From Eretmocerus hayati (lineage: Eukaryota; Arthropoda; Insecta; Hymenoptera; Aphelinidae): a stretch of DNA of 64,000 nucleotides. The position numbers were made by a program, and so were the translations under genes. The stretch spans positions 73,863,186 through 73,927,185 of the forward strand of contig CM056743.1 of the NCBI GenBank assembly GCA_029851415.1, in the 5' to 3' direction. Numbering within the stretch: position 1 is the stretch's first letter; each line of letters starts with the position of its first letter. Below the pieces are notes generated by a model. That model was not told where the DNA came from, made no database searches, and saw nothing but the letters and a program-made list of their open reading frames with translations. Below are positions 31,856 through 43,570 of this stretch, one piece after another.

Positions 31856-34800
31856 ATGAGGTCGATTTATAATGATCCCCGAGGGGACCTCCTCTACGAT
31901 ATCGAGCCATCAGGGGAGAATTGTGTAAAGCGCAAGTGCCCCGAAATTGTTATGAAGATCGAAGGTATTGATATTAGTACCCTTGTGGATTCTGGCAGTG
32001 AAGTCACTTGTATCTCGGAGGACTTCTATTTGCAACATCAGGACGTTTTCAAAATCTGTCCAACTCTCCCAATCTCCGGATAAATAATCCGCTGAGCCAC
32101 CGGACAAAAGTCCACTCGTATGAAATACCAATGCCTGATGACTACTCAGATTGGATCTCTGGTTTTCTCTCTCATATTTATTGTGGTTCCAAAACTAACG
32201 AAGGACTGCATATTGGGATATGATGCTCAGAAAGGCTTGAAAATGAATATGAATACGGAGACTGAAAAATTAACATTTAAAATCAACAAAAAAGTCGAAA
32301 CAGTGTCTTATGTCGATTCGTTCACACTAGATGAGGAATCGTCCTGCTTAAAATTAGCAGTAGACACGAACCCCGAGTCACCCTGTAAGGGGGGGAACTC
32401 ATTTTTCGTGGGTAGTTGCTCATATGGAGCTGCCCATTATTCTGAGTCTTCGGAAGAACTTTCAGATGAAGAGATTGAGGAAAAGCTTAGAGAATGCACA
32501 ACGTTAAATCGGCAACAAAAAGCTAGACTACGCAGGCTTATACAAAAGCACCGTGTAGTTTTCCGAAAATCTCCTGGTCTTCTGAAAATCTACGAGCACA
32601 AAATGACGCTCAGAGACAATAAGCCTTTCTACACAAAACCTTATCCCATTCCAATGAATTATAGGGAAAAAGTCCGAGAAGAGATCAAACGCCTGTTGAG
32701 ATATAAAATAATCAGGAGGTCAAACAGTACCTATATAAATCCGATAGTCATCGTAATAAAAAGTGATGGATCCATAAGGTTATGCCTAGATGCTCGTAAT
32801 TTGAACGCTCGAATGGTTCAAGATTATGAGGCCCCTCCAGTAGTCGAAGAAATTTTCCAAGACTGTCATGGTATCAAGTATATATCAACCTTCGACCTTC
32901 TTTCTAGTTTTTATCAAATTCCCCTAGAGGAATCTAGCAGAAAATATACAGCCTTCGTCCTTGATGGCGCTGTATACGAATTCTATGTGGTTCCGTTCGG
33001 TACTTGTACAAGTACGGCAGCTTTAGTACGTGGTCTCGATCTTGCCCTCGGCGATCTTTATTCTTTCTTGAAAGCCTTCGTGGATGATTTAGTCTGCGTG
33101 TCAAAAGATTTCGAAGAGCATCTTCGTCATCTAGAGATCTTCTTCGAGAGACTGCAAAAACACAACCTCACCTTGGGATTCAAGAAATCCCACTTCGTGC
33201 AGGAAGAAGTCAGATTCCTTGGACACACTTTGTCTTCGGAAGGACTCAAACCAACCCCTGATAAGATTGCGGCCATAAAAAATCTCAAAAGGCCGGAAAA
33301 TGTTAAACAACTGCAAAGTTTCCTTGGCTTTGTGAATTTCTACACAAAATTTGCTAAAAACTTTGCACATGAAACAAAACCCCTGCTGGAACTCTTAAAA
33401 AAGGGTGCTACATTTACATAGACAGAAGAATGTGAAGCTGCATTTAATCGAATCAAAGACCTGTTTTTGAAAACATTATCTTGAAATTTGCTGACCCATC
33501 CAAACCTTTCATCTTGTGTACGGATGCGAGCCAGCATTCTCTGGGAGCTGTGCTATCCCAACTAGATGGAAATGGCGATGAAAAAGTCATTACCTTCATA
33601 TCAAGGGCCCTCAAAGGCCCAGAAATGGGGTACCATACCAGTGAAAAGGAAATACTTTGTGTGGTCTGGGCCCTGAGCAAGCTCGACACCTATCTTAGAG
33701 GTGATAAAAAGATCGTTCTGAGAACAGATCATGAGGCTCTCACATTTTGGAAAACCTGCAAATTCTCAAACGCGCGCTTGCGACGTTGGAATTTGGCGAT
33801 ACAAGATTATAATCTGTACCCGGAATACATTCCCGGACCAAAAAATGTAGTGGCTGATCTGCTCAGCCGGATTGACCCACCAAATTCGAGGAGTGAAGAT
33901 GAAATTCTCATCGCCTCCACTCTTGCATGAAACCCCAGCACAGAGTTGAGTACAAAATTGAAAAATCTCAGCGTACATCAAAAAGAAGACGATGAATTAT
34001 TGATCATTCTAAAACGGATCGATGCACAAGATCCGAAAACTTGTGAACGATACTTTATAAAAAATGAGGTCCTTTGGATTAACACTAATCGAAATGAACA
34101 AAAAATAGTTCTTCCCCTTGATGTGGCTCGATGTTCAGCCATGGAGACACACCAAATATATGGCCACATTGGTGCTCACAAAGTGTATCAATTGATGACT
34201 GAGCTGTTTTATGCACGGTTCTTCAAAAAACTTGTGAAGAACCAAATTCGTGTTTGTGATATCTGTCAAAGAGTAAAATACAACACAAACGCCTATCATT
34301 CAGTTTTCCAGCCGATAATAACACATAAACCAGGAGAGCTGCTGTGCATCGACTTCTGGGGCCCTTTACCCACGTCAACGGGGGGCGTGAAATACGTCAT
34401 TAGTACCATAGACGCTTTCAGCAAATTCGTGGTACTTTATCCTGTCAAGAAAGCCAATACAATAACCGTGATAAACAAAATTTCCAAAGGATACATTCCC
34501 AATTTTGGGAAACCTGAGAAAATACTTTGCGATCACGGTGGCCAATTTACCTCAGGAACTTGGATTAAAAAAATTGAGCAAGAACAAATCTCGTTAGTCT
34601 TCTCTTCTGTAAGACATCCAAATTCAAATTCAGTCGAGAGGGTACACAGAGAACTAGGGCGTTTTCTGAGAACCTTCTTAAATAAAAAACATACTTCCTG
34701 GTTCCAATTCGAGGTGCGTGGCGACAGCCACGCCGCCCTATCGGATTCAGCCGCAACCTGTCTCGGTGCCAACAGCTGATCGGTTCAAAATGGTTTACTG

Positions 34801-35696
34801 CAGCGCGGGCTGACGCAGACCCGGCGGTGTGTATACGAGGCTGAGTATTTACATCAAAATTATGAATAATAACAATATTGAATGTCTTACCTGGTGAATT
34901 TCAATGATTTGGCGACATATGGAGGGTCGGGTATGCGGAGATGCACTGCTGAATATGAGGTGGCGGATCCGGATCATATAATGTACACATTCCGCATACC
35001 CGACCCTCCATAAGTCGCCAAATCACTGGAATTTACTAGGTAAGACATTCAATATCGCTATTATTCATAATTTTTACGTAGAAACTTAGCCTCCTGTACA
35101 TACTACCGGGTCCGCGCTAGCCCGCGCTGCGGTAAACCATTTCGAACCGATCAGCTGTTGGCACCGAGACAGCTTGCGGCAGAGCCCGATAGGGCGGCGT
35201 GGCTATCGCCACGCACCTCGAATATTTGGATATCATCCAAAATATAATTAATGAAATCCATCGTGATACAACGGGTTACACCCCTGTTGAATTACATTTG
35301 AATAAAAAGCCTGAAAGATTCTGGAAAAGTTACCTCAAACTAGAGGAGAATGATACCACATCACATGAAGAAAAAATCTCACTGGCAGCAGAAAAAGCTC
35401 ATAAGTCCTTAAAGGCTAGAGCGGCGCGGAAAAATGCTAGTAGAACTCACTTTACTTTCAAAATTGGAGATTTAGTATTGGTAAAGGCCAACACAGTATC
35501 AAATCTGACAGATAAACAAATCTCAGAATTTTTCCATGTATATCAGGGGCCTTTCGAGATCACTGAAGTCCTTGGGCTTGACACGTACCTGATATCGGAC
35601 CCCTCTACTCACAAAGTACGAGGCAAGTTCCATCTAAACTTACTAAAGCCATATTTCCAGAATCAAGACATTGAAAGCGACAGTTGCGAAAAGTAG
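31856..35696 (+). pseudogene. Inner element pol: protease, RT, RNase H, integrase
   Basis: Protease: TLVDSGSEVTCIS at about 31975. In-frame stops at 32081-32083 and about 32093. RT 32120-33421: LRDNKPFYTKPYPIP, SDGSIRLCLDARNLN, YISTFDLLSSFYQIPL, FVDDLVCVS, VRFLGHTLSSEGLKP. A stop and a frameshift (33421-33481) precede RNase H 33481-33930: ILCTDASQHSLGAVLSQ, EKEILCVVWAL, RTDHEALTF. After a TGA at 33928 comes integrase 33946-34712: HQIYGHIG and CDICQ finger, IDFWGPL, CDHGGQF, NSVERVHREL, so D-D-E is retained. A 505 bp MITE interrupts it; coding resumes at 35219 (IIQNIINEIHRDTTGYTP) and ends with the GPF-type tail (HVYQGPFEITEV). Confidence 0.88.
34713..35217. mobile_element. 505 bp MITE/foldback in the inner integrase gene
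   Basis: Terminal inverted repeats begin GGTGCGTGGCGACAGCCACG and end with its near complement (cgtggctatcgccacgcacc). The arms pair through almost the whole element, with a small loop near 34945-34985. It is flanked by TCGA (34709-34712 and 35218-35221), taken as the target duplication. Removing the insert and one TCGA restores the host reading frame across the junction, which fixes the boundaries. No coding capacity. The superfamily is unclear from a 4-bp duplication. Confidence 0.85.
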
Positions 35697-35733
35697 TTCG
35701 AGGAATTGACTTGTGTGGTTCTAGTGATCCATC

Positions 35734-36329
35734 ATGAAGCGCAATAATTCTACTCAGACGGAGGCGTTTTTCCACGCTGAGAGATGGGTGCAATCAAACA
35801 ATTTTGATAGGCCTGTGATTGCTACACCAGTGCGTCTGAAGATGATGCGTATTTTACATCCAGGAGTTTACAGTCCAGCTCCCAATATCTATCTCGATTT
35901 GAGTCGCAGTGTGCGCTCACAAACTCCTGCTCGTTGGCCGATGCCCACAGCATCAACTCAAACGGAGCAGCATGCAATAGAGTCTCAATTGCAATCACCT
36001 CAGGTATTTATAAATGGAATTTTCGTCGTATTGCTCAAAGGTTGTCAAACTGGAGCGTCACAAATGTATCAAATAGAAGAATGTGCGAAATTACAGATAT
36101 GTATATACTCTTATAGGATAGAGTAGGAAGAGACGAGAATGTAAACAAAGCTGGTATAGTGGTGCGGTCCGTCGAGTATGTGCCGACTCCCATTAAAGTT
36201 TCACGAAAACGTGCAGCAGAAGGCCCGCTCAACCATTTGTTCGAGCGTATGATGATTCGAGCTGAACATCACATAAAAAAAAACGAAGACCTCAGAGAAG
36301 GCTGGCACATCCGAATGTTTAGAACATGA
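35734..36329 (+). CDS. Spliced third gene (ORF3) of the inner element, unknown
   Basis: Downstream of integrase an ATG opens a frame at 35734. At 36003 it meets a good donor (CAG/GTATTT), and at 36116 a pyrimidine-rich acceptor (CTTATAG). Splicing out 36004-36116 (113 bp, phase 0) joins 90 codons to 70 more and a TGA at 36327-36329, giving about 160 residues. Without splicing the frame ends at 36124-36126. The product is basic and Pro/Gln-rich, has STQTE twice, and a C-terminal half with KVSRKRAAEGPLNHL and HHIKKNEDLREGW. It has no signal peptide or membrane segment, so it is not a typical env. I do not recognise it. It occupies the place where retroviruses carry env or accessory genes. Confidence 0.6.
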
Positions 36330-36458
36330 GCAGTTGGATTGTGATATGGAAACTGAGTGAATGTAAATATGTAAATGAATGATTTAAGCTAATTATTCAG
36401 AAAATTCGTTGTTGTTCTATTAAAGATTTTCCTCATCGCTACGATAATTAAAATCTTT

Positions 36459-36469
36459 AATGGGGGGCA
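36459..36469 (+). promoter_or_regulatory. Polypurine tract of inner element
   Basis: AATGGGGGGCA lies directly before the 3' LTR. The 130 bp before it, after ORF3, hold nothing recognisable. Confidence 0.75.
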
Positions 36470-38069
36470 TGTGACAACCATAATCTCGAAAAATTTCGAT
36501 ATTTATTTTGAGGATTTAAAGAAAAGTAATTTCATATAATTTCTACACAGTATTTCAAAATGTGTGCGCTCACAAGCCGATAATGTCACTCACTGTTTAC
36601 CCCCCCAGTCCAGCTGAGCCTCGCGAGCTCACTTGTCATATATATAGAAGATATATATACGTAATTACATATACATATATACGATTATACATAGAAAATT
36701 CTATGATTTTCTATTCAAGATTCTGTGAAATTCATTCAATCAATTCTAAAAAATCTTTTCGTCATCTAGTTCTAGGATTCATTATTTTCATAGTACTTAT
36801 GAAAAAATTCTAAAATTCAATGCCTTATTTGCAATATTCAATTTTACAAAGTTCAAGCTTTTGTAAAATTGTATGTAAAATAGATTCTTTCAGACTAACT
36901 AGTGGTTCTAATACGCATCAAGCTAGAACGTAGTTATTTCGACTTATTTTGATGAAATATAGATTTTTTATCAACGATTTTGATAGTACTGTTTAAAAAA
37001 TTATTTCATTGTGAAATACTGTAAAAACCCTAATATATCGTCAATTTAAGGTGATATATTGACCATATATGTCACTATTGACGAATATTACAAAAAATTC
37101 CAAAGATCTGTGGCATTTCGAAGTGAATTTACGAGTGCATCAATAAAACACGTGTCTTCGATCAACTTCTAGGAAGTTCTATATAATTATCTAAAAATTA
37201 TCTTTTATTCATTACACTTAATTGAGATTTTTATTTGGAATAATATGTGTTGGAATCGATGCAATTTTGATAGCTTGTAAATATGTATATAGTGGGACTC
37301 ACAGAGCTTTTCAGTTTTAATAAATGACTACGGCGCATATGAATAAATTATCTTCAGAATGTTCCGGAACTCTGAGGACTGAGTATAAATAGAGCCTTGA
37401 CCAGGTGCTCGAGGATTCTGCCTTTCAGTCGAAAATCAGCTCACGAAGCGAATAAATCGAAGTCCTCAGGGTTCCATATATAATCTTATGATCGTAATAG
37501 AATCTTGAATAAAATCGATTATATATACATATATTTTCTTTGTGTGCTTATTGCTGTGGGTAATCCTAAGTGCTCCAAGTGCATGATGGAACCCACAGTG
37601 TGACTATATAGTTGGCATAATCAAACCATTGGATTTTGCTGGTGATATATTGCAGGGCCCTGATCCCCTGTATTTGTTATCAGCAAGACCCACCGAAATA
37701 AAAGTTACGTGTAAAACAGGTCAAGAAGGTGCCCTGATCCACTGGATGGCTGTGTTTTGCCGTAATAACATATTTATAGGATTTTCTTGGAATTAAAGGG
37801 TGCCCTGATCCATCCATTAGTCTGAGAAAAAACTATAAAAGATACAGAGATCGTACTATTGATTCCCAAGGAGGTGCCCTGATCCACCGAATTGGTTTGA
37901 GAATTGATAGTCGATTACAAAACCCTAAAAACCTGATCCTATCCCTGATAGCATTTGATTACTTCTGATCAAGTCATGAACTCTGATATCCGGCTCTCTC
38001 CCTAGATCCAGAGCCGGATAGACTACGCATACCTCCACCCTAATTATCCGAGGTATCGCGTCGGTCACA
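36470..38069 (+). repeat. 3' LTR of inner element
   Basis: Second copy of the LTR, with the same TATAAATA, the four GTGCCCTGATCC words (near 37655, 37727, 37798 and 37872) and the terminal palindrome. Scattered substitutions relative to the 5' copy. Confidence 0.92.
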
Positions 38070-38073
38070 GACT

Positions 38074-39469
38074 GGAGTCAATGTTGTCAAGCTTGCCTCG
38101 TCTAGCTTGACGTGTCTCAGTTTCCCTCGTCAGCATTCGTTGGGCAGTTCGAGCGGATGTGTCCTTCAAGACCACACGACCAGCAAGCGGGGAGTTGTCT
38201 TTTTTGTGTCATGTTATTTGAATTTTGTTTCATGTACTGTGAAGATGCCTGAGTGAACTGTTCTGAGTTCAACGAGTTCCTATAAACATGCTCTCTACGA
38301 TTCTCATCCCGAATAACCTTTATTTCCATAGCGCGAGCTAAAGCTTTTTTTATTGAAGATATACCCTCGAGTTGCAACATTTCGCGAATTGAAAGATCAT
38401 AAATTGCAGATATGAACTTTGAACACGCGATCCGATCCTGTTCTTCAATCGGAGAATTTTTAAAAATATCCTGAACTAATCGAGAGATATCGGAAGCTAG
38501 AGATGAGAAATCCTCGTCAAATTTCTGTTTTCGATTCTAGAAGAGTGAAAAGTTGATAGCCTGGAGATGAGAATCGCCAAAACGTAAATCTAAACTTGAG
38601 TGTAAAGATTCAAAACTGATCGTCTCTGGATCCACATTGTCAAGAACGAATTTCGCTTTCCCTCGCAGGCATGATGCCAGCATGATGCCCTTAGCTCTGT
38701 CATCCCAACCATTCGCGAGAGCAACTAATTCGAAGTGATTGATGTACTCCCGTAGAGGCGTCTCTCCGTTATATTCATCTGCCTTTGGTCGAGATGATTT
38801 GTGGATTTGTACAGTGAGCGGAGTTGTCTCTGAGCCCGTTTGTAATTCATTTTGTGTGAGAATTGTTGGGAATCGAGTTATGTGTTATGGTGTAATGGTT
38901 GAACTCAGCTGTTGTGGTCGTTGCTCAAGAAGCGCAATCCGCTGCATGAGTAACCGTCGCTCCTCCATCCAAACCCGCTGTTCTGCTTCCCATGCTCGTC
39001 GTTCAGCGATGAAGTCACGATCTCATTGGCGTAGCTTAGCAGCCATTGTGTTAATCTCGGGATCGTATCGTATTCCACCGTTCGTCCGAGCAGCGCAGGA
39101 CGATCCCGCTGCGCCGACGGCCCGTTCGACGGCAGCGACTCCTGCAAAAATGCCGCCCGCAGTCGTAGTGCCTCGGTCCGCAGCGTTGTTGAAAACAGCA
39201 CCACCGGAGACATCGAGGCGAGCGAAACCACCGTTGCCGATTGCTGCAGGTGTAGAGACGGCGGCGTCAGAAGGCTCCGTATTCGCTGGCATGACAGACG
39301 CAGCACCACCGGTAGGCGCAGTAGAACCAGGGTCACCCGAGATTTCAGGCTGCAAGCCATCACCGGCCGCATCACACGTGGCGTTGCCGCTGTCAACGTG
39401 GGTTGCCCTCGCATCGATCATCTCAGCCACGGAAGGAGCCGCAGGGCGATGAGTGGCCGGGTCACGCAT
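38074..39469 (-). pseudogene. Outer Gypsy Gag
   Basis: Read on the minus strand from 39469. The N-terminus is Ala/Gly/Thr-rich low-complexity sequence (to 39023). One frame then continues past a TGA and a TAA with a charged helical stretch (ERRAWEAEQRVWMEERR), then the Gypsy capsid domain: RPKADEYNGETPLREYIN, HFELVALANGWDDRAKG, LHSSLDLRFGDSHLQ. After another stop near 38537 it continues to a CCHC zinc knuckle (CWSCGLEGHIRSNC, about 38190-38150), which binds genomic RNA. The frame closes just before the inner element's insertion site at 38073. The nonsense changes rather than frameshifts suggest modest age. Confidence 0.8.
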
Positions 39470-39658
39470 GACAACAGGGCCTTGGTCACTGCACTCACCT
39501 GGAAATCCCGGAAACCAGATGCAGCATCAGATGATCTTGGGTTTCGTATCGGGACATAAATCGATACCGACCCAGCGTCCGTGCGAACTCCCGGCAGCAA
39601 ATACTCGCTATTCCGGGTCCTTATTTCGCTGCTTCACACTACCGTCCTTGGTCGTTGT

Positions 39659-39676
39659 ATCCCGGACGAACCCCCA
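39659..39676 (-). promoter_or_regulatory. Primer binding site, tRNA-Pro-like
   Basis: On the minus strand TGGGGGTTCGTCCGGGAT starts three bases after the 5' LTR. It differs from the usual tRNA-Pro primer site by one base. Confidence 0.8.
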
Positions 39677-39679
39677 AAT

Positions 39680-39901
39680 TGTTACACTCACTCGTAACAC
39701 AATCAATTAGAGCCACCGAATTATCAAAACAACACGTGTCTTCATTTCTTCGACACAACAAGAGCGTCTTATCCTCGTGACAGCCACGACCAGACTAACT
39801 TCAAAACATAACAACACAAACAAACACACACTAGCAACCGATTGGTCGATGAATACCAACGGTTGCGAACGTCAAGTATTTACATATGTACAGATACAAC
39901 A
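39680..39901 (-). repeat. LTR of outer Gypsy (5' LTR)
   Basis: 222 bp direct copy of 20856-21077, bounded by TG and CA and followed by the target duplication ATAT. Confidence 0.9.
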
Positions 39902-39905
39902 ATAT

Positions 39906-40120
39906 CCTCGTGAGTTTACTTGCCTCTTTGGGTTCCCGGGCTAATTTCTCCCGGCAGGTTTCTCACTCCGAGTAATTGGTATTTGCGGGTTTATTCGTCT
40001 CCCTGGGTTCTCGGGTTGAATTCTCCCATCAGAATTCCCGGTTCGAGCATCCAGGTATTCGCAGGCCTAGTCACCTACCTGGGTTCTGGGGATGATTGTG
40101 CTTACTGATACGTTGGTGAG
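39906..40120 (+). repeat. Minisatellite, about 65-80 bp units
   Basis: Units recur as ctttgggttcccgggctaat, ctgggttctcgggttgaatt and ctgggttctggggatgattg, each followed by a ggtatttgcgggtt-type segment. The outer Gypsy inserted in this array, so it continues the unit at 20790-20851. The next 345 bp (to 40465) show nothing recognisable. Confidence 0.65.
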
Positions 40121-40465
40121 GGGTTCAAGTCTCCAGTAAGAACACGAGTAATCACAATGATTGGTCACTTCAATATATGAACAAATCCACGGAACCCGAT
40201 TTGGAAGGGAAAAAATTTTGGAAATTTTCTCCAACGGACATCACCCGGGTTTCATATGATCTCAGTTCTCGATTTCCAGAACTCAAATCTACTTGCGTGA
40301 ACGGTTTTCACGAGACGGCGCACAGTGGGTCTAGAAACCGATTCCGGGACAAGATTCAGAGCCACGCGGAGCCTTACGTGATTGAAACGGAAATTCAAAC
40401 AGGACTCTCTTCGTGATTACCCACTTGCCAAGATATCTTCCTGGAGAATCGAGTTTGGAAAGCTC

Positions 40466-41045
40466 ATCAAGATTCGATGGCCTCATCAGGTTAAGAAGTT
40501 TTGAACACAATCACATGGAATAGTCTTACACAAGTAATTGGTTAACACAACACAGCATCTCAAGACAGTGACAAACCTTAAAGCGAATCTACCAAAGTCT
40601 TACAGAATAGCCATCTATGTTCTCTCCCTACTGATTGAACGGTCCCACTCATCCTCTTCCTCTCTTCCTGTCTCTCTCCTCCTCACATGGAATCTCGTGT
40701 TTTCCATCACCTTTCAAGCTCAGCTGACCACCATCCCTCCCTCTCAATCCAATACTTCGCTCTCACTCATTCATCACCCGTCTCTTTTCACTACGGTGCT
40801 TTTCACCCATTTCATGTGATGTATCAGGAAGTCAATCAAGGAAACCGCGCGACAACATAACGTTCAGCGGATCTATATCTGTTGGAAAAATTTGAAAATG
40901 TCGAGTGTAAAATTGTCAGCAATCTGAGGTTTGTTACTGTTTCGAGATGCTGTTCTGTATCAACCAATTACTCGTGTGAGAATATCTCATGTGATTGTGT
41001 TCAAAATTTTTGAGCCTGTTGAGGCCATCAAATCTCGATGGCGAA
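40466..41045. repeat. Inverted repeat, arms about 120 bp
   Basis: tcgatggcctcat, tttgaacacaatcacatg and gtaattggtt (40470-40545) pair with aaccaattac, catgtgattgtgttcaaa and atgaggcc-like sequence (40965-41035). The loop of about 330 bp (40590-40925) has no gene. MITE-like. Confidence 0.7.
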
Positions 41046-41143
41046 ACGTCGCGAATAATGATTTGCACCAGAAAGCTGATTCTACCACTCATTAGTCCAT
41101 CATTGGGAAAAAGTCAACTTTTGCAATAAATCTTCGAAAAATT

Positions 41144-41745
41144 AGAATAGTCTAGAATGGACCGAATTCAACGTTCAACATCGCATTTTCTTCGTTTCGT
41201 AACATACTTTGAGAAGACAAATTTGTCCCACAGCCGTAGAGGTACTGGTTCCACGTCAGGAATTTGTTTTTCAAACACCTATTCTGGTCATAACTTTGGA
41301 ATGCTAAAATCACGAGGAGAAAAATTTCTCCTTGCACAGGGTATCCAAATATGGGTCCCCGATGCGAAATCGCCGTCTAGATACGATCTCGTGGTTTTAT
41401 TTGTGATATCATGTTAGAAATTTTGTCTAGGTCAAGAAAACTCCCCAAAAAGAGGTTTCTTGCGGCTAGAAGGGAATTCTGACGTGTTAGCTCTGAATGA
41501 ACGACGAGATTGTGTTTAGATGGTCATTTCGCTTCGGAAAACCATGTTTGGGCACCCCGTGCAAGAGGGAACTTTTCTCCTCATGATTTCAGCACAGCAA
41601 AAGTTATGACAAGGGTAGGCGTTTGAAAGAAAAATCCCTGGCGTCAAACCAGTGCCTCTACGGCTGTTGGACAAATGTTTCCCTCAAGCTATGTTACAAA
41701 ACGAAGGAAATTCGAGGTTAAACGTCTAATTTGGTCTATTTTAGA
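41144..41745. repeat. Inverted repeat, arms about 200 bp
   Basis: cacagccgtagaggtactgg (41232-41251) pairs with ccagtgcctctacggctgtt (around 41650); the match continues outward to aatagtctagaatggacc against tggtctattttagactgttt and inward to the word gtatccaaatatgg. Loop about 41355-41540. Non-coding. Confidence 0.75.
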
Positions 41746-42087
41746 CTGTTTGAGTAATCATCGTCGAGGAATGTCAACATTCTCGGATAGGAAGGTGGAT
41801 GAGGAGAAATGGATGAATCGAAGTGCAAATGATTCACCACAGTCACGTGAGTCATTATTTTTATGATCACCAGGTTTTTGGTCGATGGTCAGGGATTTTT
41901 CTGTAATTTTGGGTACATGTTATACACGATAAAAAAATCAAAAGCATAGATTATAGGTCCCAAAATTCATCCGTGCGGGCTTGGCGCGCTATTTTCGTTT
42001 CCAAAATTTGCAAAGAGTTGACTTTTTCATTTTTTAATTGATTTTTTGCGGATGTGAGACCCATTGAAAGATCTCCATCAAGATATA

Positions 42088-42716
42088 TAGATAGATAGAT
42101 AGATCATTCATTGAGACCATGGGGTACAACCCTTTGCGGTTCTGATATGGATATAACAGAAGTATATAACAGATCCGTAAATTCTCTTAGACTAAAATAT
42201 AACATTGAGATGATACAATTGCTATTATTATAACAACAGTTGGTGAGGCTATCGGAATTTATCGAAAATAATGAGAATCATTTGGCTATTCCAGACTCAT
42301 GATTAGAGCGAATTATTTACTAGGCTACACAGACGGATGAATTCATATTAAATAATATGATTCAATTTCAATTTAATTTGATTTAATTTGCTCAGGCTCG
42401 GGTGACATATCCAACCAAAGAAAAAAAGCACGTGAAAAAATCATCTGTGATACAGTAACGATAAGGTGATTTTATCGTCTCAGTAATTCCTCAAGTTGAC
42501 TTCCATTGAGAAGTGGATTGGTTACGAGTCTGTCTCTCGCAGCTCTTTCCCGCCATGCATCTAATTCCTCCCTCAAAAGAGTATCACGAATCCTGGTTTT
42601 GAAACTGTACAGGAATTTAAGCTGGAAAGGAGTGTCGCGAATTTTTGCATTGATCAGGGTGGACGCAGACATGTGAAATGAGTTCTTCAATGCGTCGGTT
42701 CGAGGGGTTGCACAAA
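42088..42716 (-). mobile_element. 5'-truncated LINE 3' end
   Basis: The minus strand begins in the last part of a LINE ORF2 (42720-42472: PRTDALKNSFHMSASTLIN, then LKFLYSFKTRIRDTLL). This is the same C-terminal block as in the LINE at 4656-9622 (PRTEALNQSFTIRASHLLN). The 3' UTR follows, with gggttgtacccc and an atctatctatc tail at 42088-42110. Short CAAG/CAAAG at the junctions may be the target duplication. A dead-on-arrival insertion. Confidence 0.8.
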
Positions 42717-43303
42717 GCACAAATTTCGACGTGAAAAGAGCTGAATTTCACGAAGAATATACTCTCAAATCTGGAAAAGGTCAGCATAACCTCAAGAAAG
42801 TAGTTTTTTGCATAAGAATGTTTTTTCGGCCCTTTAGTCGAATTTCATCTCCAATTCAATATTTTTATCGGATTCCTCGTTGAATTTTACGTCGAAAACC
42901 ATTCTCAGAAAGTTGGGACTCAGATGGGATATGCCGCTATGACGACAACCTTAGAAACAGGGTCATGAAAATAGTACTGAATCACGTGGTTTTGGAGGGA
43001 GACTTATTCTACTGGACAATGAAACTGTGGGTTAGGGATAGTGCATTGACCGGATAACGACTCTTTTGTGTATTTTTTGACGTAAAAACCGAATCCAAAA
43101 CCAGTCTTGCACCTAGCCATCAGGAATTTTTGTGAATCGCAAAATACTGAGCTTCTACAGAACTCCCGTTCTCAGCGTTTTTTGCAGATTTTGTAGATAC
43201 ACGACTTTGATGGTGCAACGATGCAGCGGGCTTCGAGCGTACTCGAACTATAATTTCTCACGTACTTTGACCTGCAGAACACGATGGCAGTACTCTAAGA
43301 GAG

Positions 43304-43570
43304 CTAGAATGCGTTCGTGACCAGTAGTAAGATGAATCTTCGAGAAGCTATCAGCACAATTCCCCTGATTTTGCAGTAAATCTCAAAACGCTCACGAACT
43401 CGACTAGGAACATCCTTCCACAACTCCCGACAGCGTATTTTCTTCTTTATTATGTATACAAATAGGAAGGAATATTTGCAATATCCCAAACATAGACTAG
43501 GCCATCGTACAGATTTAACAACAAAAAAGGCGTTTGAAGCATTTTTTAAGGTGAGCTCAAGCCTCCTCAT
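43304..43570 (-). CDS. Hypothetical 88-residue frame in foldback core
   Basis: A minus-strand frame in the unique core of the foldback element. CRELWKDVPSRVRERFE loosely resembles the C-terminal helix of MADF/Myb-like DNA-binding domains, and LELTLKNASNAFFVV precedes it, but there is no complete domain. It could be a fragment of a captured gene or chance. I do not recognise it. Confidence 0.2.
   Translation of the reverse strand: MRRLELTLKNASNAFFVVKSVRWPSLCLGYCKYSFLFVYIIKKKIRCRELWKDVPSRVRERFEIYCKIRGIVLIASRRFILLLVTNAF

Larger units (their letters stand above)
28407..38069 (+). mobile_element. Inner Gypsy-like LTR element with 1.6 kb LTRs
   Basis: LTRs at 28407-30005 (1599 bp) and 36470-38069 (1600 bp) start TGTGACAACC and end GGTCACA. 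The duplication GACT flanks it (28403-28406, 38070-38073). Internal order: PBS, tRNA-like sequence, gag, protease, RT, RNase H, integrase, a spliced third gene, purine tract. It lies inside the outer Gypsy between gag and protease, in the opposite orientation. The coding frames hold several stops and a MITE. The LTR pair differs at scattered sites, so it is not brand new. Confidence 0.92.
20856..39901 (-). mobile_element. Outer Gypsy-type LTR retrotransposon, nested
   Basis: Direct 222 bp LTRs lie at 20856-21077 and 39680-39901, flanked by the 4-bp duplication ATAT (20852-20855, 39902-39905). On the minus strand the order is LTR, tRNA-Pro-type PBS, gag with a zinc knuckle, protease, RT, RNase H, integrase, purine tract, LTR, which is the Ty3/Gypsy order. 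After removing the two inserts (about 24130-27765 and 28407-38069 plus one GACT copy) the element would be about 5.7 kb. All genes carry stops or frameshifts, while the LTRs differ at few positions. Confidence 0.9.
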
